From JAFAGX01 sp035624215 (GTDB lineage: Bacteria > Acidobacteriota > Terriglobia > Terriglobales > Acidobacteriaceae), in the NCBI GenBank assembly GCA_035624215.1, contig DASPRY010000048.1, positions 1 to 64,000 of the forward strand: a DNA stretch of 64,000 bases. Reading direction: 5' to 3'. Both the position numbers and the translations under genes were made by a program. Below are positions 50,715 through 59,609 of this stretch, in pieces. The notes beneath the pieces were generated by a model. That model did no database searches. It saw only the letters and a program-made list of their open reading frames with translations, and was not told the origin of the DNA. Every line of letters begins with the position of its first letter. Position 1 is the first letter of the stretch.

Positions 50715-52052
50715 TCAACGCCCCGCCTTCTGCCGCGACCGAATGCGCTTAATCTCTTCTATGCGCTCGCGAAGCCGTTTTTCAACGCCCTCGTTTGTCG
50801 GATCATAGTAGACCCGGCCACGTAAATTGTCCGGCAGACACTGCATGTCTGCCACCTTGTCTTCAACGTCGTGCGCGTACTGGTAACCTTTGCCGTAGCC
50901 CAAGCCTTTCATCAGTCGCGTTGGCGCGTTCCGCAAATGCAGCGGGACCGGCTCGGCCGCAGTTCGTTCCACATCCTGCTGTACAGTCGAATAAGCCGTG
51001 TACAACGCATTGGACTTGGGCGCCAGCGCAAGATAGACAACCGCCTGGGCCAGCGCCAGATTTCCTTCGGGCATGCCGATAAAATCCACCGCATCCCTTG
51101 CAGCCATGCACAAGGAGAGCGCATTGGGATCCGCCAGGCCGACATCCTCCACGGCCATTCGCACTACCCGCCGCGCGATGTACAGTGGGTCCTCACCAGC
51201 TTCCAACATGCGCCCCAGCCAATACAGCGAAGCGTCGGCATCGCTATTGCGTACGGATTTGTGCAGCGCCGAGATCAGGTTGTAGTGCTCTTCGCCGGAT
51301 TTGTCGTAAAGCAAAACTCGCTTCTGCAAGGCGTCGTGCACGATCTGATCGGTAATCTTGCCACCCTGTGGGCCAGCTAATGTCGCCGCAACTTCCAGCA
51401 CGTTGTAGGCGCTCCGTGCGTCGCCGCTCGAGTAAGCCGCTATTTTTGCCAGCGCTTCATCAGGGGCGTGCAATTTCATCGCACCCAGGCCGCGTTCCTG
51501 ATCCATCAGCGCCCGCCTCAACAACCCCACAATTTGTTCTTCGGTCAGAGGATTGAGCACGTAGACACGGCATCGTGACAGCAGCGCACCGATGATCTCG
51601 AAGGACGGGTTCTCGGTGGTGGCGCCGATCAGGCGGATATTTCCCTTCTCCACATGAGGAAGAAACGCATCCTGCTGGGCTTTGTTGAAACGATGAATCT
51701 CGTCGATGAAAACGATGGTGCGCGTCCCATATTGCCGGGCGCGCTCCGCATCGGCCATGACCTGTTTGATCTCCTTAATTCCCGAGAGCACAGCGGAGAA
51801 TTCGATGAAGTCGGCTTTGGTCATGCGAGCGATGATCTTGGCTAGGGTGGTCTTGCCGGTGCCCGGTGAACCCCAAAAAATCAGCGAGCCGGTGTCGTCG
51901 CGCTCGATTTGCGTACGCAGCGGCTTGCCTTCCGCCAGCAAATGCTCCTGGCCGACAAATTCGTCCAGCGTACGCGGACGCATACGGTCCGCCAGGGGCC
52001 GGCTGCGGTCCGCGGACTCATCACGGGTTGGAATTGGTTGAAAGAGGCCCAT
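50715..52052 (-). CDS. rarA: Replication-associated recombination protein RarA (MgsA)
   Basis: 445 residues from MGLFQPIPTRDES with AAAGGA before it. LADRMRPRTLDEFVGQEHLL, Walker A FWGSPGTGKTTLAKI, Walker B VFIDEIHRFNKAQQDA and GATTENPSFEI mark the clamp-loader-like AAA ATPase. The C-terminal part (YLALAPKSNALYTAY, RNAPTRLMKGLGYGKGYQYAHD) is RarA-specific. It acts at stalled replication forks. Confidence 0.95.
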   Translation of the reverse strand: MGLFQPIPTRDESADRSRPLADRMRPRTLDEFVGQEHLLAEGKPLRTQIERDDTGSLIFWGSPGTGKTTLAKIIARMTKADFIEFSAVLSGIKEIKQVMADAERARQYGTRTIVFIDEIHRFNKAQQDAFLPHVEKGNIRLIGATTENPSFEIIGALLSRCRVYVLNPLTEEQIVGLLRRALMDQERGLGAMKLHAPDEALAKIAAYSSGDARSAYNVLEVAATLAGPQGGKITDQIVHDALQKRVLLYDKSGEEHYNLISALHKSVRNSDADASLYWLGRMLEAGEDPLYIARRVVRMAVEDVGLADPNALSLCMAARDAVDFIGMPEGNLALAQAVVYLALAPKSNALYTAYSTVQQDVERTAAEPVPLHLRNAPTRLMKGLGYGKGYQYAHDVEDKVADMQCLPDNLRGRVYYDPTNEGVEKRLRERIEEIKRIRSRQKAGR

Positions 52053-52056
52053 AAGG

Positions 52057-52899
52057 CTATTTCCTTTGTCGCGCCACCTCATACAGCACGACGCTGGCCG
52101 CCACGCCGGCATTGAGCGACTCCACTTTGGGCGAATGCGGAATCATTATCACTGCGGCCATTTCAGCAATCAGGTCCCGTCCCAGACCTGCGCCTTCTCC
52201 GCCGACAAAAATCGCCAAAGGACCAGTTAACGCAGCCTCAGGGAGGGAAATCCCCTTATGCGACGAAGTTGCTACCAGTTGCAATCCCCGATCGCGAAGT
52301 TCCCCCAGAACCTGCGGCACTTTGACTTTCACCACCGGCAACCGAAACAGAGATCCGGCGGAGGCGCGTACCGCCTTGGCATTGAATGGGCTAACAGTGC
52401 CTTCACCCAGCAGGACGCCGGCGCCGCAAAATGCCTCGGCGGAACGAACAATTGTGCCGAGGTTGCCCGGATCTTGCAGCCCAATTATCACCACTACCGG
52501 ACCGGCCTCCGCTTTTGCTAACACGTCGTCTAACGTGAAGCTTCGGCAGCGCACCAGCGCTGCCACGCCCTGCGGGGCCTCGCTCGGCACTGCAGTGCTG
52601 AACAGCTTGTCTGGCAAGATAACTGTTTCAACGTGAGCTCCGAGTTGAGGCAAAAGGCGCTCGGCTTTGCCTTCCGCAGAAGCACTGAAAAACACTGTCC
52701 GGAATTTCAGTCCGCTGCGGATAGCTTCGTCAACAACACGCAGCCCTTCGATGGCAATGCAACCGTCTGAAGTTTGTTCTCCCGCCGCAAACGCCTTCCG
52801 CAGCTGTTTTACGAGTGCGTTGTGTCGTCCTTCGATGCTGCGCAAGCGGCCAACCTGCGGGATTTGACTCTTGAGCGCCAATGCCTTCCTGCCTGCCAC
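52057..52899 (-). CDS. RNA 2'-O-methyltransferase, SpoU/TrmH type
   Basis: 280 residues. The N-terminal substrate-binding domain (RSIEGRHNALVKQLRKA, EGLRVVDEAI) is followed by the knotted SPOUT domain with LQDPGNLGTIVRSAEAF, AIFVGGEGAGL and MIPHSPKVESLNAGVAASVVLYE (motif 3; Ala-Gly replaces the usual Val-Ser). It methylates rRNA or tRNA; RlmB/TsnR-like. It lies 4 nt upstream of the rarA start on the same strand. Confidence 0.92.
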   Translation of the reverse strand: MAGRKALALKSQIPQVGRLRSIEGRHNALVKQLRKAFAAGEQTSDGCIAIEGLRVVDEAIRSGLKFRTVFFSASAEGKAERLLPQLGAHVETVILPDKLFSTAVPSEAPQGVAALVRCRSFTLDDVLAKAEAGPVVVIIGLQDPGNLGTIVRSAEAFCGAGVLLGEGTVSPFNAKAVRASAGSLFRLPVVKVKVPQVLGELRDRGLQLVATSSHKGISLPEAALTGPLAIFVGGEGAGLGRDLIAEMAAVIMIPHSPKVESLNAGVAASVVLYEVARQRK

Positions 52900-52981
52900 A
52901 TCATACGCTCTCGGCTTGCAGGGCTTGGACGTGTTATGTTAGGTTTCGCCATTCTTCACAGATCAGATCGTCAGGAAATGT

Positions 52982-53629
52982 GTGCGCGCGGAAATCGTTA
53001 AGATCAACAGTGAAAAACCGGAGACGTCGCTCATTCGCTATGCTGCCGACCAGATTCGTGCCGGCGAGGTTCTGGGTATGCCCACCGATACCTTTTACGG
53101 GCTGGCGGCCGACCCTTTCAATCTGCGCGCCGTAGAGCGAGTGTATGACATTAAATCGCGGTCCCGGCACAAGCCTCTGTCATTGCTGATTGAAAGCGTC
53201 GATCAGGCCGAAGAGTTGTGCAAACCGTTGCCTGAGGAATTCTACAAACTGGCTCGCCGCTACTGGCCCGGTCCACTGACCATCATTGTGAAAGCGGCCT
53301 CCCGCTTGCCATTGAAAGTAACGGCCAATACCGGAAACGTCGCTTTGCGTGTGCCCAACGCCAAAATTCCTTTAGCGGTGGTTCAAACCGCTCAAATTCC
53401 GATCACGGCAACTTCGGCGAATCTCAGCGGGGAATCCGAGTGCACCACCGCCGAAGCAGTTCGGGATCAACTGATGGGGCGCATTTCGATCATCGTGGAT
53501 GGCGGCACTTCGCCGCGCGACGTCGCATCCACTATCGTGGATCTCACCGATGAAGAGGCTCGCTGGCGTATCATGCGCGAAGGGGCGATTCCCGCTCCGG
53601 AGATTTCCGAGTTCTTCGCACAGGGATGA
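52982..53629 (+). CDS. L-threonylcarbamoyladenylate synthase (Sua5/YrdC)
   Basis: 215 residues, GTG start. VLGMPTDTFYGLAADPFNLRAVERVYDIKSR and RHKPLSLLI match the YrdC domain. The C-terminal part is not a full Sua5 extension, so it is the short YrdC/YciO type. It makes the threonylcarbamoyl-AMP intermediate for tRNA t6A. It overlaps the next gene by ATGA. Confidence 0.93.
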   Translation: MRAEIVKINSEKPETSLIRYAADQIRAGEVLGMPTDTFYGLAADPFNLRAVERVYDIKSRSRHKPLSLLIESVDQAEELCKPLPEEFYKLARRYWPGPLTIIVKAASRLPLKVTANTGNVALRVPNAKIPLAVVQTAQIPITATSANLSGESECTTAEAVRDQLMGRISIIVDGGTSPRDVASTIVDLTDEEARWRIMREGAIPAPEISEFFAQG

Positions 53630-54252
53630 CCGAAGCCGCGCAGATTCTCTCCTCCAGGAAACGCGGCAGACGCTGGTTCTGGATCGTGGCCGCAGTCGCC
53701 GTCCTTGTGCTTGCCTATCTGGCTTCGGTTTGCGCAAGAATCGAACACGCCGCTTCCGAGCAGCAGGTCCGTCCCGCCGACGCAATCGTGGTCTTTGGCG
53801 CGGCTGAATATTCTGGGCGGCCCTCGCCGGTCTATCGCGCCCGGCTGGACCACGCGTTTGATCTTTTCGAGCGCGGCGTTGCACCGGTAGTCATCACTAC
53901 CGGGGGCGCTGCCGCGGATCCGAGCTACAGTGAGGGAGGGGTGGGCCACGATTACCTCATGCACCGCGGAGTGCCGGATGCCAGCCTCATCGCCGAAACC
54001 CAGGGTTCTGACACCGCGCAGTCGGCGGAGCGAGTCGGGGTCATCATGCGTGCCAATCACATGCGCAGTTGCGTAGCCGTCAGCGACGCCTATCATGTCT
54101 TCCGCATTCGTCAGCTGCTGAAGCATGAGGGCGTGCAGGTTTATGTCTCGCCTCGACCTGACTCCCGGCCGCACTCCCTTTCACAACGTGCAGAAGCCGT
54201 GCTGCGCGAGGCCATGAGCTATATTCTGTGGCGGGTGCACATCACAAGATAG
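53626..54252 (+). CDS. YdcF-family DUF218 protein (SanA/ElyC-like)
   Basis: 208 residues. One N-terminal membrane helix (residues 16-35, WIVAAVAVLVLAYLASV) is followed by the DUF218 fold: DAIVVFGAAEYSGRPSPVYRARLDHA, TTGGAAADPSYSEG and SDAYHVFRIRQLL. Members act in envelope polysaccharide handling or vancomycin tolerance. It is coupled to the Sua5 gene by ATGA. Confidence 0.88.
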   Translation: MTEAAQILSSRKRGRRWFWIVAAVAVLVLAYLASVCARIEHAASEQQVRPADAIVVFGAAEYSGRPSPVYRARLDHAFDLFERGVAPVVITTGGAAADPSYSEGGVGHDYLMHRGVPDASLIAETQGSDTAQSAERVGVIMRANHMRSCVAVSDAYHVFRIRQLLKHEGVQVYVSPRPDSRPHSLSQRAEAVLREAMSYILWRVHITR

Positions 54253-54296
54253 TTTCAAACGAGTGCTTTGGGGCGGAAGCATCTGTGCGAACTTTT

Positions 54297-54408
54297 GAGT
54301 TCAGAATGCAGAACTCAGAAGTTAGAATTTAGGCTCGAGAGTGCGAATTCAAAAGTCAAATATTTGACCTTTCTGACTTCTGAATTCTGCCTTCTTACTT
54401 CTGAATTC
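54297..54408. repeat. Inverted pair of heptad-periodic arrays after the DUF218 gene
   Basis: Left arm 54297-54331 has units YCAGAAN (TCAGAAT, GCAGAAC and so on) in perfect 7-nt phase for five units. Right arm 54374-54408 has units CTGANTT in perfect phase for five units. The arms are complementary, and the 42-nt spacer carries its own perfect palindrome GTCAAATATTTGAC. It lies between two convergent genes. Confidence 0.85.
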
Positions 54409-54409
54409 C

Positions 54410-54934
54410 TTACCACCCCATCCTCTTCCTCAACTCGGTGACGTGCGCTACATGGTGTCTTCCATGCCAGGCATAAAGCGCGAGATTTTTCTCCAGAGAC
54501 ACCGTTCCCAGCTCAGGATGGCGGAAAGTTCGCTTCCAATCTTCGGGCTTCAGAGATCGTAATAGCCGGACCCAGCGATCATGCAGGCAATCGAGCATTG
54601 CCAGTGACACCTCAAGAGGAGTGGCCTGAACCTCGCCGGTTTTCGCCCAAAGATCTTCCATGTAAGGTTTGATCGTCGGCTCATCCTCAGTGAGCGCCAG
54701 CTTGAACCGGATGTAGGCGTTCATGTGGCTCTCAGGCACATGGTGCACAACCTGCCGCACCGTCCAGCCGCCGTCGCGATAAGGGGTTTCGAGCTGTTGT
54801 GCATTAAGCCCACTGACTGCCGCGCGCAGAGCGGCAGGCGCCTGCGCGATAGCATCAATCATTTGCTTGCGTTGAGCTTCGTCGGTCGGACCGTTGAATG
54901 CGAACTTCCCGATTGGATAGCGTGGGTCAGCCAT
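54410..54934 (-). CDS. YfiT/BstA-like DinB-superfamily protein
   Basis: 174 residues from MADPRYPIGKFAFNG; an ATG four codons earlier is possible but GAGG lies before the later one. PYRDGGWTVRQVVHHVPESHMNAYIRFKL and HGRHHVAHVTEL carry the His metal ligands of the bacillithiol-S-transferase (BstA/YfiT) group. It may transfer a low-molecular-weight thiol to an electrophile. Confidence 0.88.
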   Translation of the reverse strand: MADPRYPIGKFAFNGPTDEAQRKQMIDAIAQAPAALRAAVSGLNAQQLETPYRDGGWTVRQVVHHVPESHMNAYIRFKLALTEDEPTIKPYMEDLWAKTGEVQATPLEVSLAMLDCLHDRWVRLLRSLKPEDWKRTFRHPELGTVSLEKNLALYAWHGRHHVAHVTELRKRMGW

Positions 54935-55032
54935 GTCGAACCTCATTAAGTAATCTTTACCGGCGGTGCTGATTGGCGCTCGATCTGCGGCAAGTGGTTC
55001 CCATCTAATCGCGTGACCAACGCACGGTCAGC

Positions 55033-57024
55033 TCACGCGAACAAGAACTCCTTCGTCCTTAACTCCTTGATCGTGTCCCGCAGCTTCGCGGCTTTCTCAA
55101 ACTCAAATCGCTTGGCAGCTTCCCGCATATCGCTTTCCAGCTTCGCGATATAAGCATCAAGCTCCTCCTGCGATTTGAAGTCTGGAATGCCGTCAGCTTC
55201 GGCGCTGGTTAAATCCGTGTAATCGGCCTCGACAATGCTGGCCAGCGACATCTCCAGCGGACGCACGATCGATTGCGGCGTGATCCCATTGGCCTGGTTG
55301 TAAGCTTCCTGAATCGCGCGGCGGCGATTGGTCTCATCCATCGCCTTCTGCATCGATTCGGTCATCCGGTCGGCGTACAGAATGGCCCGGCCATTCAGGT
55401 TGCGGGCGCAGCGTCCGACGGTTTGAATCAACGATCCGCTGGACCGCAGGAACCCTTCTTTATCCGCGTCCAGAACGGCGACGAGCGAAACTTCGGGCAG
55501 ATCAAGCCCTTCGCGAAGCAGGTTGATTCCAATCAGCACATCGAACTCGCCTCGCCTCAAATCACGCAGGATCTTCACTCGCTCCAAGGTCTCGATTTCC
55601 GAATGCATGTAGCGGCATTTCACGCCGACTTCGCTGTAGTATTCGGCCAAATCTTCGGCCATACGCTTGGTAAGCGTGGTGACCAGCACCCTTTCGCTAC
55701 GCCCGGCGCGCTCGCGAATTTCGTGCAGCAGATCATCGATCTGGCCCTTCACCGGCCGCACTTCAACCGGCGGATCGACCAAACCCGTCGGCCGAATGAT
55801 CTGCTCGACCACGACTCCCGCAGACTTGGTCAGCTCGTATGGTCCGGGAGTCGCCGAAACATAGATCATCTGGTTCATCCGGTGCTCGAATTCTTCGAAG
55901 GTCAACGGGCGATTGTCGAGCGCCGACGGCAGCCGGAATCCGTATTCCACCAACGTTTCCTTGCGCGAGCGGTCGCCGTGATACATGCCGTGCAACTGCG
56001 GCACCGTCTGATGCGATTCGTCGATGAACATCAGGTAATCGCGTGCAAAGTAGTCGAGCAGCGTCGGCGGAGGCTCGCCCGGCAGGCGCCCGGTAAAATG
56101 CCGCGAATAATTTTCAATCCCATGGCAATACCCTACCGACTTGATCATCTCCAGGTCATACATCGTCCGCTGATGAACGCGCTGTGCTTCGACCACGCGG
56201 CCTTGCTTCTCCAACTCCGCTTCCCACCATGCCAGCTCTTCTTTGATGGTCCGCACTGCGTTGGTGCGGGTTTCCTCTTTCATGACGTAGTGCGTCTTGG
56301 GATAGATGGGCAGACGAACGTATTTCTGCTTGACCGTGCCAAACAGGGGATCGATCTGCGAGAGCGATTCGACCTCGTCTCCCCATAGCTCGACGCGATA
56401 GGCCATATCATCATAGGTCGGGAAGATTTCAATCACGTCGCCGCGCACGCGAAAAGTTCCACGGCGAAAGTCGCCATCGGTGCGGTCATAAAGAATCTCG
56501 ACCAGTTTGCGAGTGATGTCTTCCCGCTTGATCTTCTGGCCTTTTTCCAAAAACAGCAACATACCGTAATACGCCTCGGGCGAACCCAGGCCGTAGATGC
56601 AACTGACCGAGGCAACAATCAGGCAATCACGCCGCTCGAAAAGAGAGCGAGTTGCTGAAAGGCGAAGCTTGTCCAATTCGTCGTTGATGGTTGCTTCTTT
56701 CTCAATGTAAAGATCCGCGGCGGGAACATAAGCTTCCGGCTGATAGTAGTCGTAATAAGAGACGAAATATTCGACTGCATTGTGCGGGAAGAAACTCTTG
56801 AACTCGTGATAAAGCTGGGCCGCCAGCGTTTTGTTGTGTGCCATTACCAGTGTTGGGCGGTTAGCCTGCTCGATCACTTTGGCCATCGTGTAGGTCTTGC
56901 CGGAACCGGTCACACCAAGAAGCACCTGGTGCTGCTCCCGATCGAACACACCTCTGACCAGCGACTCAATGGCTTCACCTTGATCGCCGCGCGGTTTGTA
57001 ATCGCTTACTAGCTTGAAGTCCAT
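55033..57024 (-). CDS. uvrB: UvrABC excinuclease subunit B
   Basis: 663 residues. Walker A GVTGSGKT (37-44), the beta-hairpin region YYDYYQPEAYVP, the DEAD-like block LMFIDESHQTV, motif VI QTVGRCARNLNGRAILYAD and the C-terminal UVR coiled coil (LESDMREAAKRFEFEKAAKLRD) are all present. It loads damage-recognition complexes with UvrA and is cut-side partner of UvrC. An upstream -10-like TATAAT is at 57126-57131. Confidence 0.98.
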   Translation of the reverse strand: MDFKLVSDYKPRGDQGEAIESLVRGVFDREQHQVLLGVTGSGKTYTMAKVIEQANRPTLVMAHNKTLAAQLYHEFKSFFPHNAVEYFVSYYDYYQPEAYVPAADLYIEKEATINDELDKLRLSATRSLFERRDCLIVASVSCIYGLGSPEAYYGMLLFLEKGQKIKREDITRKLVEILYDRTDGDFRRGTFRVRGDVIEIFPTYDDMAYRVELWGDEVESLSQIDPLFGTVKQKYVRLPIYPKTHYVMKEETRTNAVRTIKEELAWWEAELEKQGRVVEAQRVHQRTMYDLEMIKSVGYCHGIENYSRHFTGRLPGEPPPTLLDYFARDYLMFIDESHQTVPQLHGMYHGDRSRKETLVEYGFRLPSALDNRPLTFEEFEHRMNQMIYVSATPGPYELTKSAGVVVEQIIRPTGLVDPPVEVRPVKGQIDDLLHEIRERAGRSERVLVTTLTKRMAEDLAEYYSEVGVKCRYMHSEIETLERVKILRDLRRGEFDVLIGINLLREGLDLPEVSLVAVLDADKEGFLRSSGSLIQTVGRCARNLNGRAILYADRMTESMQKAMDETNRRRAIQEAYNQANGITPQSIVRPLEMSLASIVEADYTDLTSAEADGIPDFKSQEELDAYIAKLESDMREAAKRFEFEKAAKLRDTIKELRTKEFLFA

Positions 57025-57125
57025 GAAAGAGACTCATACCCGGTGGCTCGAAACTAAATGCGCAGGGACAGCCGTTTTCGGCCGTCGCTTCACAGAAAGG
57101 AAACTCGAGCGGTGGGCATCTTGTG

Positions 57126-57131
57126 ATTATA
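57126..57131 (-). promoter_or_regulatory. -10-like element upstream of uvrB
   Basis: TATAAT on the minus strand, about 102 nt before the uvrB ATG. No fitting -35 and no readable LexA-type palindrome. Low support. Confidence 0.3.
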
Positions 57132-57225
57132 ACTTGCGGAGAATTTGCGGCCTGGGTGATACCGCGAGTCAGGAAAAATGCAACACTTCGGTCCGCCGAT
57201 GAAAAAGCTCGTCGTTAGGCGGTCC

Positions 57226-58893
57226 TTACGGGAGTTTGAAGTTAACCGTGATCTGGGTCTGGATCTCAACCGGCTGGCTGTCCAGGTAATACGGCTTGTA
57301 TTTCCACTGCTTTACCGCATCCATGGCGGCGCGGCCCAGTATGGCATCGCCACTAAGCAGCTTCATGTTGGTGATGTTCCCATCCTTGCTGATGGTGGCC
57401 AGAATCTGAACGGCGCCTTGAACTTTCATCTGCAGCGCCTGTTGAGGATAGACTGGCGCCACTTTCTTCACCAACAGCCCTTGGGATATCCCTTGCGATA
57501 CCGTTGCCGGCGCCTGACGCGGAACAGTAGGAGACACGCTGACTAATCCGGAAATGGCATCATTCGCCGACCCGGGAGCGAGGTCCAACGCTGCCGGAGC
57601 AGGTTGGTCGGCCGCTGGTTGCGGAGCCGGAGCAGGCTTGGAATTGGCACTCTTGACCACGATCGCCTCGGGCGCGTTCTCATCAGTGTCGTCGTCCGCT
57701 GAGGAAGCCGTGGGCTCGCTCGATGCAATCCGCGATGCAGCTTTCTTCGCCTTCGGAGTGGCTGTTTCATGGGCCGGGGGCGGTGTTTCAGGCTTTTCTA
57801 CCATCGGAGCAGGAGCCGACTCTTCCGGTATCTGCTCCGGGGTCACTACCTGCTCTGAAGTGGGCACCATCGGCGCCACTGGACCCGGCGGCTGAACGGT
57901 TTGCCTGTTGGGAGCAGGCTTTGGAGCCCGGCTCGTGGTGAATATGTAATGGCTTTTCTGCAAAGCTACGTACCCGAGGCCCGCCGCCAACAATAAGACT
58001 GCCGCAATGAGAACCACCTTCTTTGTTCCGCCGGATTCGTATGAGCGTTCCCGCTTTGGCTTGTCAGTCGACACCGCAAACGATGGAAGGCCGATTTCAT
58101 CGCTTTCTCGTTCCTGCCTCGGCTTCTGCCTTGCAGGGGCAGCTGCCGCGGCAGCGCTTGAGGCCGACATTGTGAAGGGCGGATTCAGGGAAATTTCAGG
58201 CAAAGCAGATGATTCCGTACGACCCGTTGCATCGGCTGCAGTTTGCAGCGTGGCCGCCGTCGGCTTCGGAATCGGTTGCCATGGACTGGCTTTCGTGTTC
58301 TGTGCAGTGGCCTGAACCCGTTCCATTCCTGCTGCCGGATCTGGCATCGACTCTAAGAACGCGGCTTCCGTTGGTTCAGGCTGCGCTTCTGGCTCATTTT
58401 CTAATTCGAAACTTGTGGGAAGCCCCGGCGCAGGAGTTGGTGACAAAGGCGCCCGAGGAGTGTTGATGAAGCTTGGCGTCGGCTGCTCGGCCTTCGCCAC
58501 AGGTGCCGTAGGCCTGGCCGACTCAGATTTGCGGAGCAACCCGCGCGCAACTCGAATCGTACCCTTCGACTGTTCCACGTTGATCGGTTTGGTCAAAACC
58601 AGGTTGGCCCCGATCCGGAATGCTTTCGCCACCCCCGCTTGTCCTTCCACCACGGCAATCGACAGCGACGCCTGATTCAGCCCGGAATTACGCGCACTCT
58701 TGAACAACAAAGTGGCATTCTGCTCGTTTTCGCAGTCCACAACCACAGCGTCAAAATGCTCTGCCGTCAACCGCTTAACCGTGGCAAATGGTTCGATTGA
58801 GGTTTCGACCTCGAAATCCAGCTCGCTTAAGACCTGGGTTACCGTCCGGGCAGTTTTCTCATCAGGACAAAATAGGAGGGCTTTATAGCTCAT
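57226..58893 (-). CDS. Receiver-domain/TonB C-terminal fusion protein
   Basis: 555 residues. Residues 1-120 have the response-regulator fold: the acidic pair D11/E12, a phospho-acceptor candidate D53 in FDAVVVDC and K102 in LTKP. After an Ala/Pro-rich linker, one membrane helix lies near 293-311 (KKVVLIAAVLLLAAGLGYVAL). Then a Pro/Thr/Ala-rich periplasmic stretch and a TonB C-terminal domain (about 465-555; VYPQQALQMKVQGAVQILATI). So a cytoplasmic receiver is joined to a periplasmic TonB box. No kinase, exbB or exbD is nearby. Confidence 0.83.
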   Translation of the reverse strand: MSYKALLFCPDEKTARTVTQVLSELDFEVETSIEPFATVKRLTAEHFDAVVVDCENEQNATLLFKSARNSGLNQASLSIAVVEGQAGVAKAFRIGANLVLTKPINVEQSKGTIRVARGLLRKSESARPTAPVAKAEQPTPSFINTPRAPLSPTPAPGLPTSFELENEPEAQPEPTEAAFLESMPDPAAGMERVQATAQNTKASPWQPIPKPTAATLQTAADATGRTESSALPEISLNPPFTMSASSAAAAAAPARQKPRQERESDEIGLPSFAVSTDKPKRERSYESGGTKKVVLIAAVLLLAAGLGYVALQKSHYIFTTSRAPKPAPNRQTVQPPGPVAPMVPTSEQVVTPEQIPEESAPAPMVEKPETPPPAHETATPKAKKAASRIASSEPTASSADDDTDENAPEAIVVKSANSKPAPAPQPAADQPAPAALDLAPGSANDAISGLVSVSPTVPRQAPATVSQGISQGLLVKKVAPVYPQQALQMKVQGAVQILATISKDGNITNMKLLSGDAILGRAAMDAVKQWKYKPYYLDSQPVEIQTQITVNFKLP

Positions 58894-58994
58894 ACTGGAA
58901 TCCTAGGTACACCGTTAGGCACCAGCAAGTTACCGAGGTCACAGCTTGCTACGCCTTCTGTCGCCAACTCTTAGCGCGCACTACAATTGCAGGG

Positions 58995-59609
58995 ATGCGG
59001 CTGCCACTCTGGCTCAAAATCGCCTGGACTGTTTGGGTGTTGGCCTGGATTCCGCTCTACTGGCGGCAGTATGGTTTGCAGAATTTTCTGTATTTTTGTG
59101 ATCTGGGGAATATTCTCATCACCATCGGACTGTGGCTGGAAAGCCCGCTTATCTTCTCTTGGCAGGCAACCGGCCTATTGATATTTCAGACCCTGTACAC
59201 GATCGATTTACTCGGCGCTGTTTTTACCGGCAGGCATCTCATCGGCGGCACCGAATACATGTTTGATACCCACGTGCCACTCTTCATCCGCCTGCTCAGT
59301 CTGTTTCACGTGGTTGTGCCGCCGCTCTTGTTGTGGGGATTGTGGCGCCTGGGATACGACAAGCGTGGCTGGAAGTGCCAGACTCTTTTGACTTGGATCG
59401 TGGTGCCAATCAACTATTTCTGGCGTCCGCAGTTCAACGTGAACTGGGCGCGTGGACTTTTCTTTCGGCAACAGCAAGTCGTGCCCGGATTTCTCTACCT
59501 GGCTGCGTACCTCATTGTCGTGCCGCTGGTCGTCTACTTTCCGACTCATTTGGCTTTGCAATGGTGGGCGACCCGTTTCAGCTGCGATCAGCTCACTTCG
59601 AAGCGCTGA
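58995..59609 (+). CDS. Multi-pass membrane protein, unknown
   Basis: 204 residues from the ATG at 58995, with CAGGG before it. Aromatic-rich hydrophobic segments run through most of the length (FLYFCDLGNILITIGLWLES, LLIFQTLYTIDLLGAVFTG, GFLYLAAYLIVVPLVVYFP). DTHVPLFIRLLSLFHV and PINYFWRPQFNVNWARG have conserved-looking polar residues that suggest a family, but none was recognised. The 3' end overlaps the 3' end of the opposite-strand peptidase gene by 17 nt. Confidence 0.68.
   Translation: MRLPLWLKIAWTVWVLAWIPLYWRQYGLQNFLYFCDLGNILITIGLWLESPLIFSWQATGLLIFQTLYTIDLLGAVFTGRHLIGGTEYMFDTHVPLFIRLLSLFHVVVPPLLLWGLWRLGYDKRGWKCQTLLTWIVVPINYFWRPQFNVNWARGLFFRQQQVVPGFLYLAAYLIVVPLVVYFPTHLALQWWATRFSCDQLTSKR

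Noticed and set aside
55273..56388. Long open frame (371 codons) on the plus strand opposite uvrB
   Set aside because: It is the antisense of the uvrB coding sequence. No domain or ribosome site was seen, and codon pattern explains the openness.
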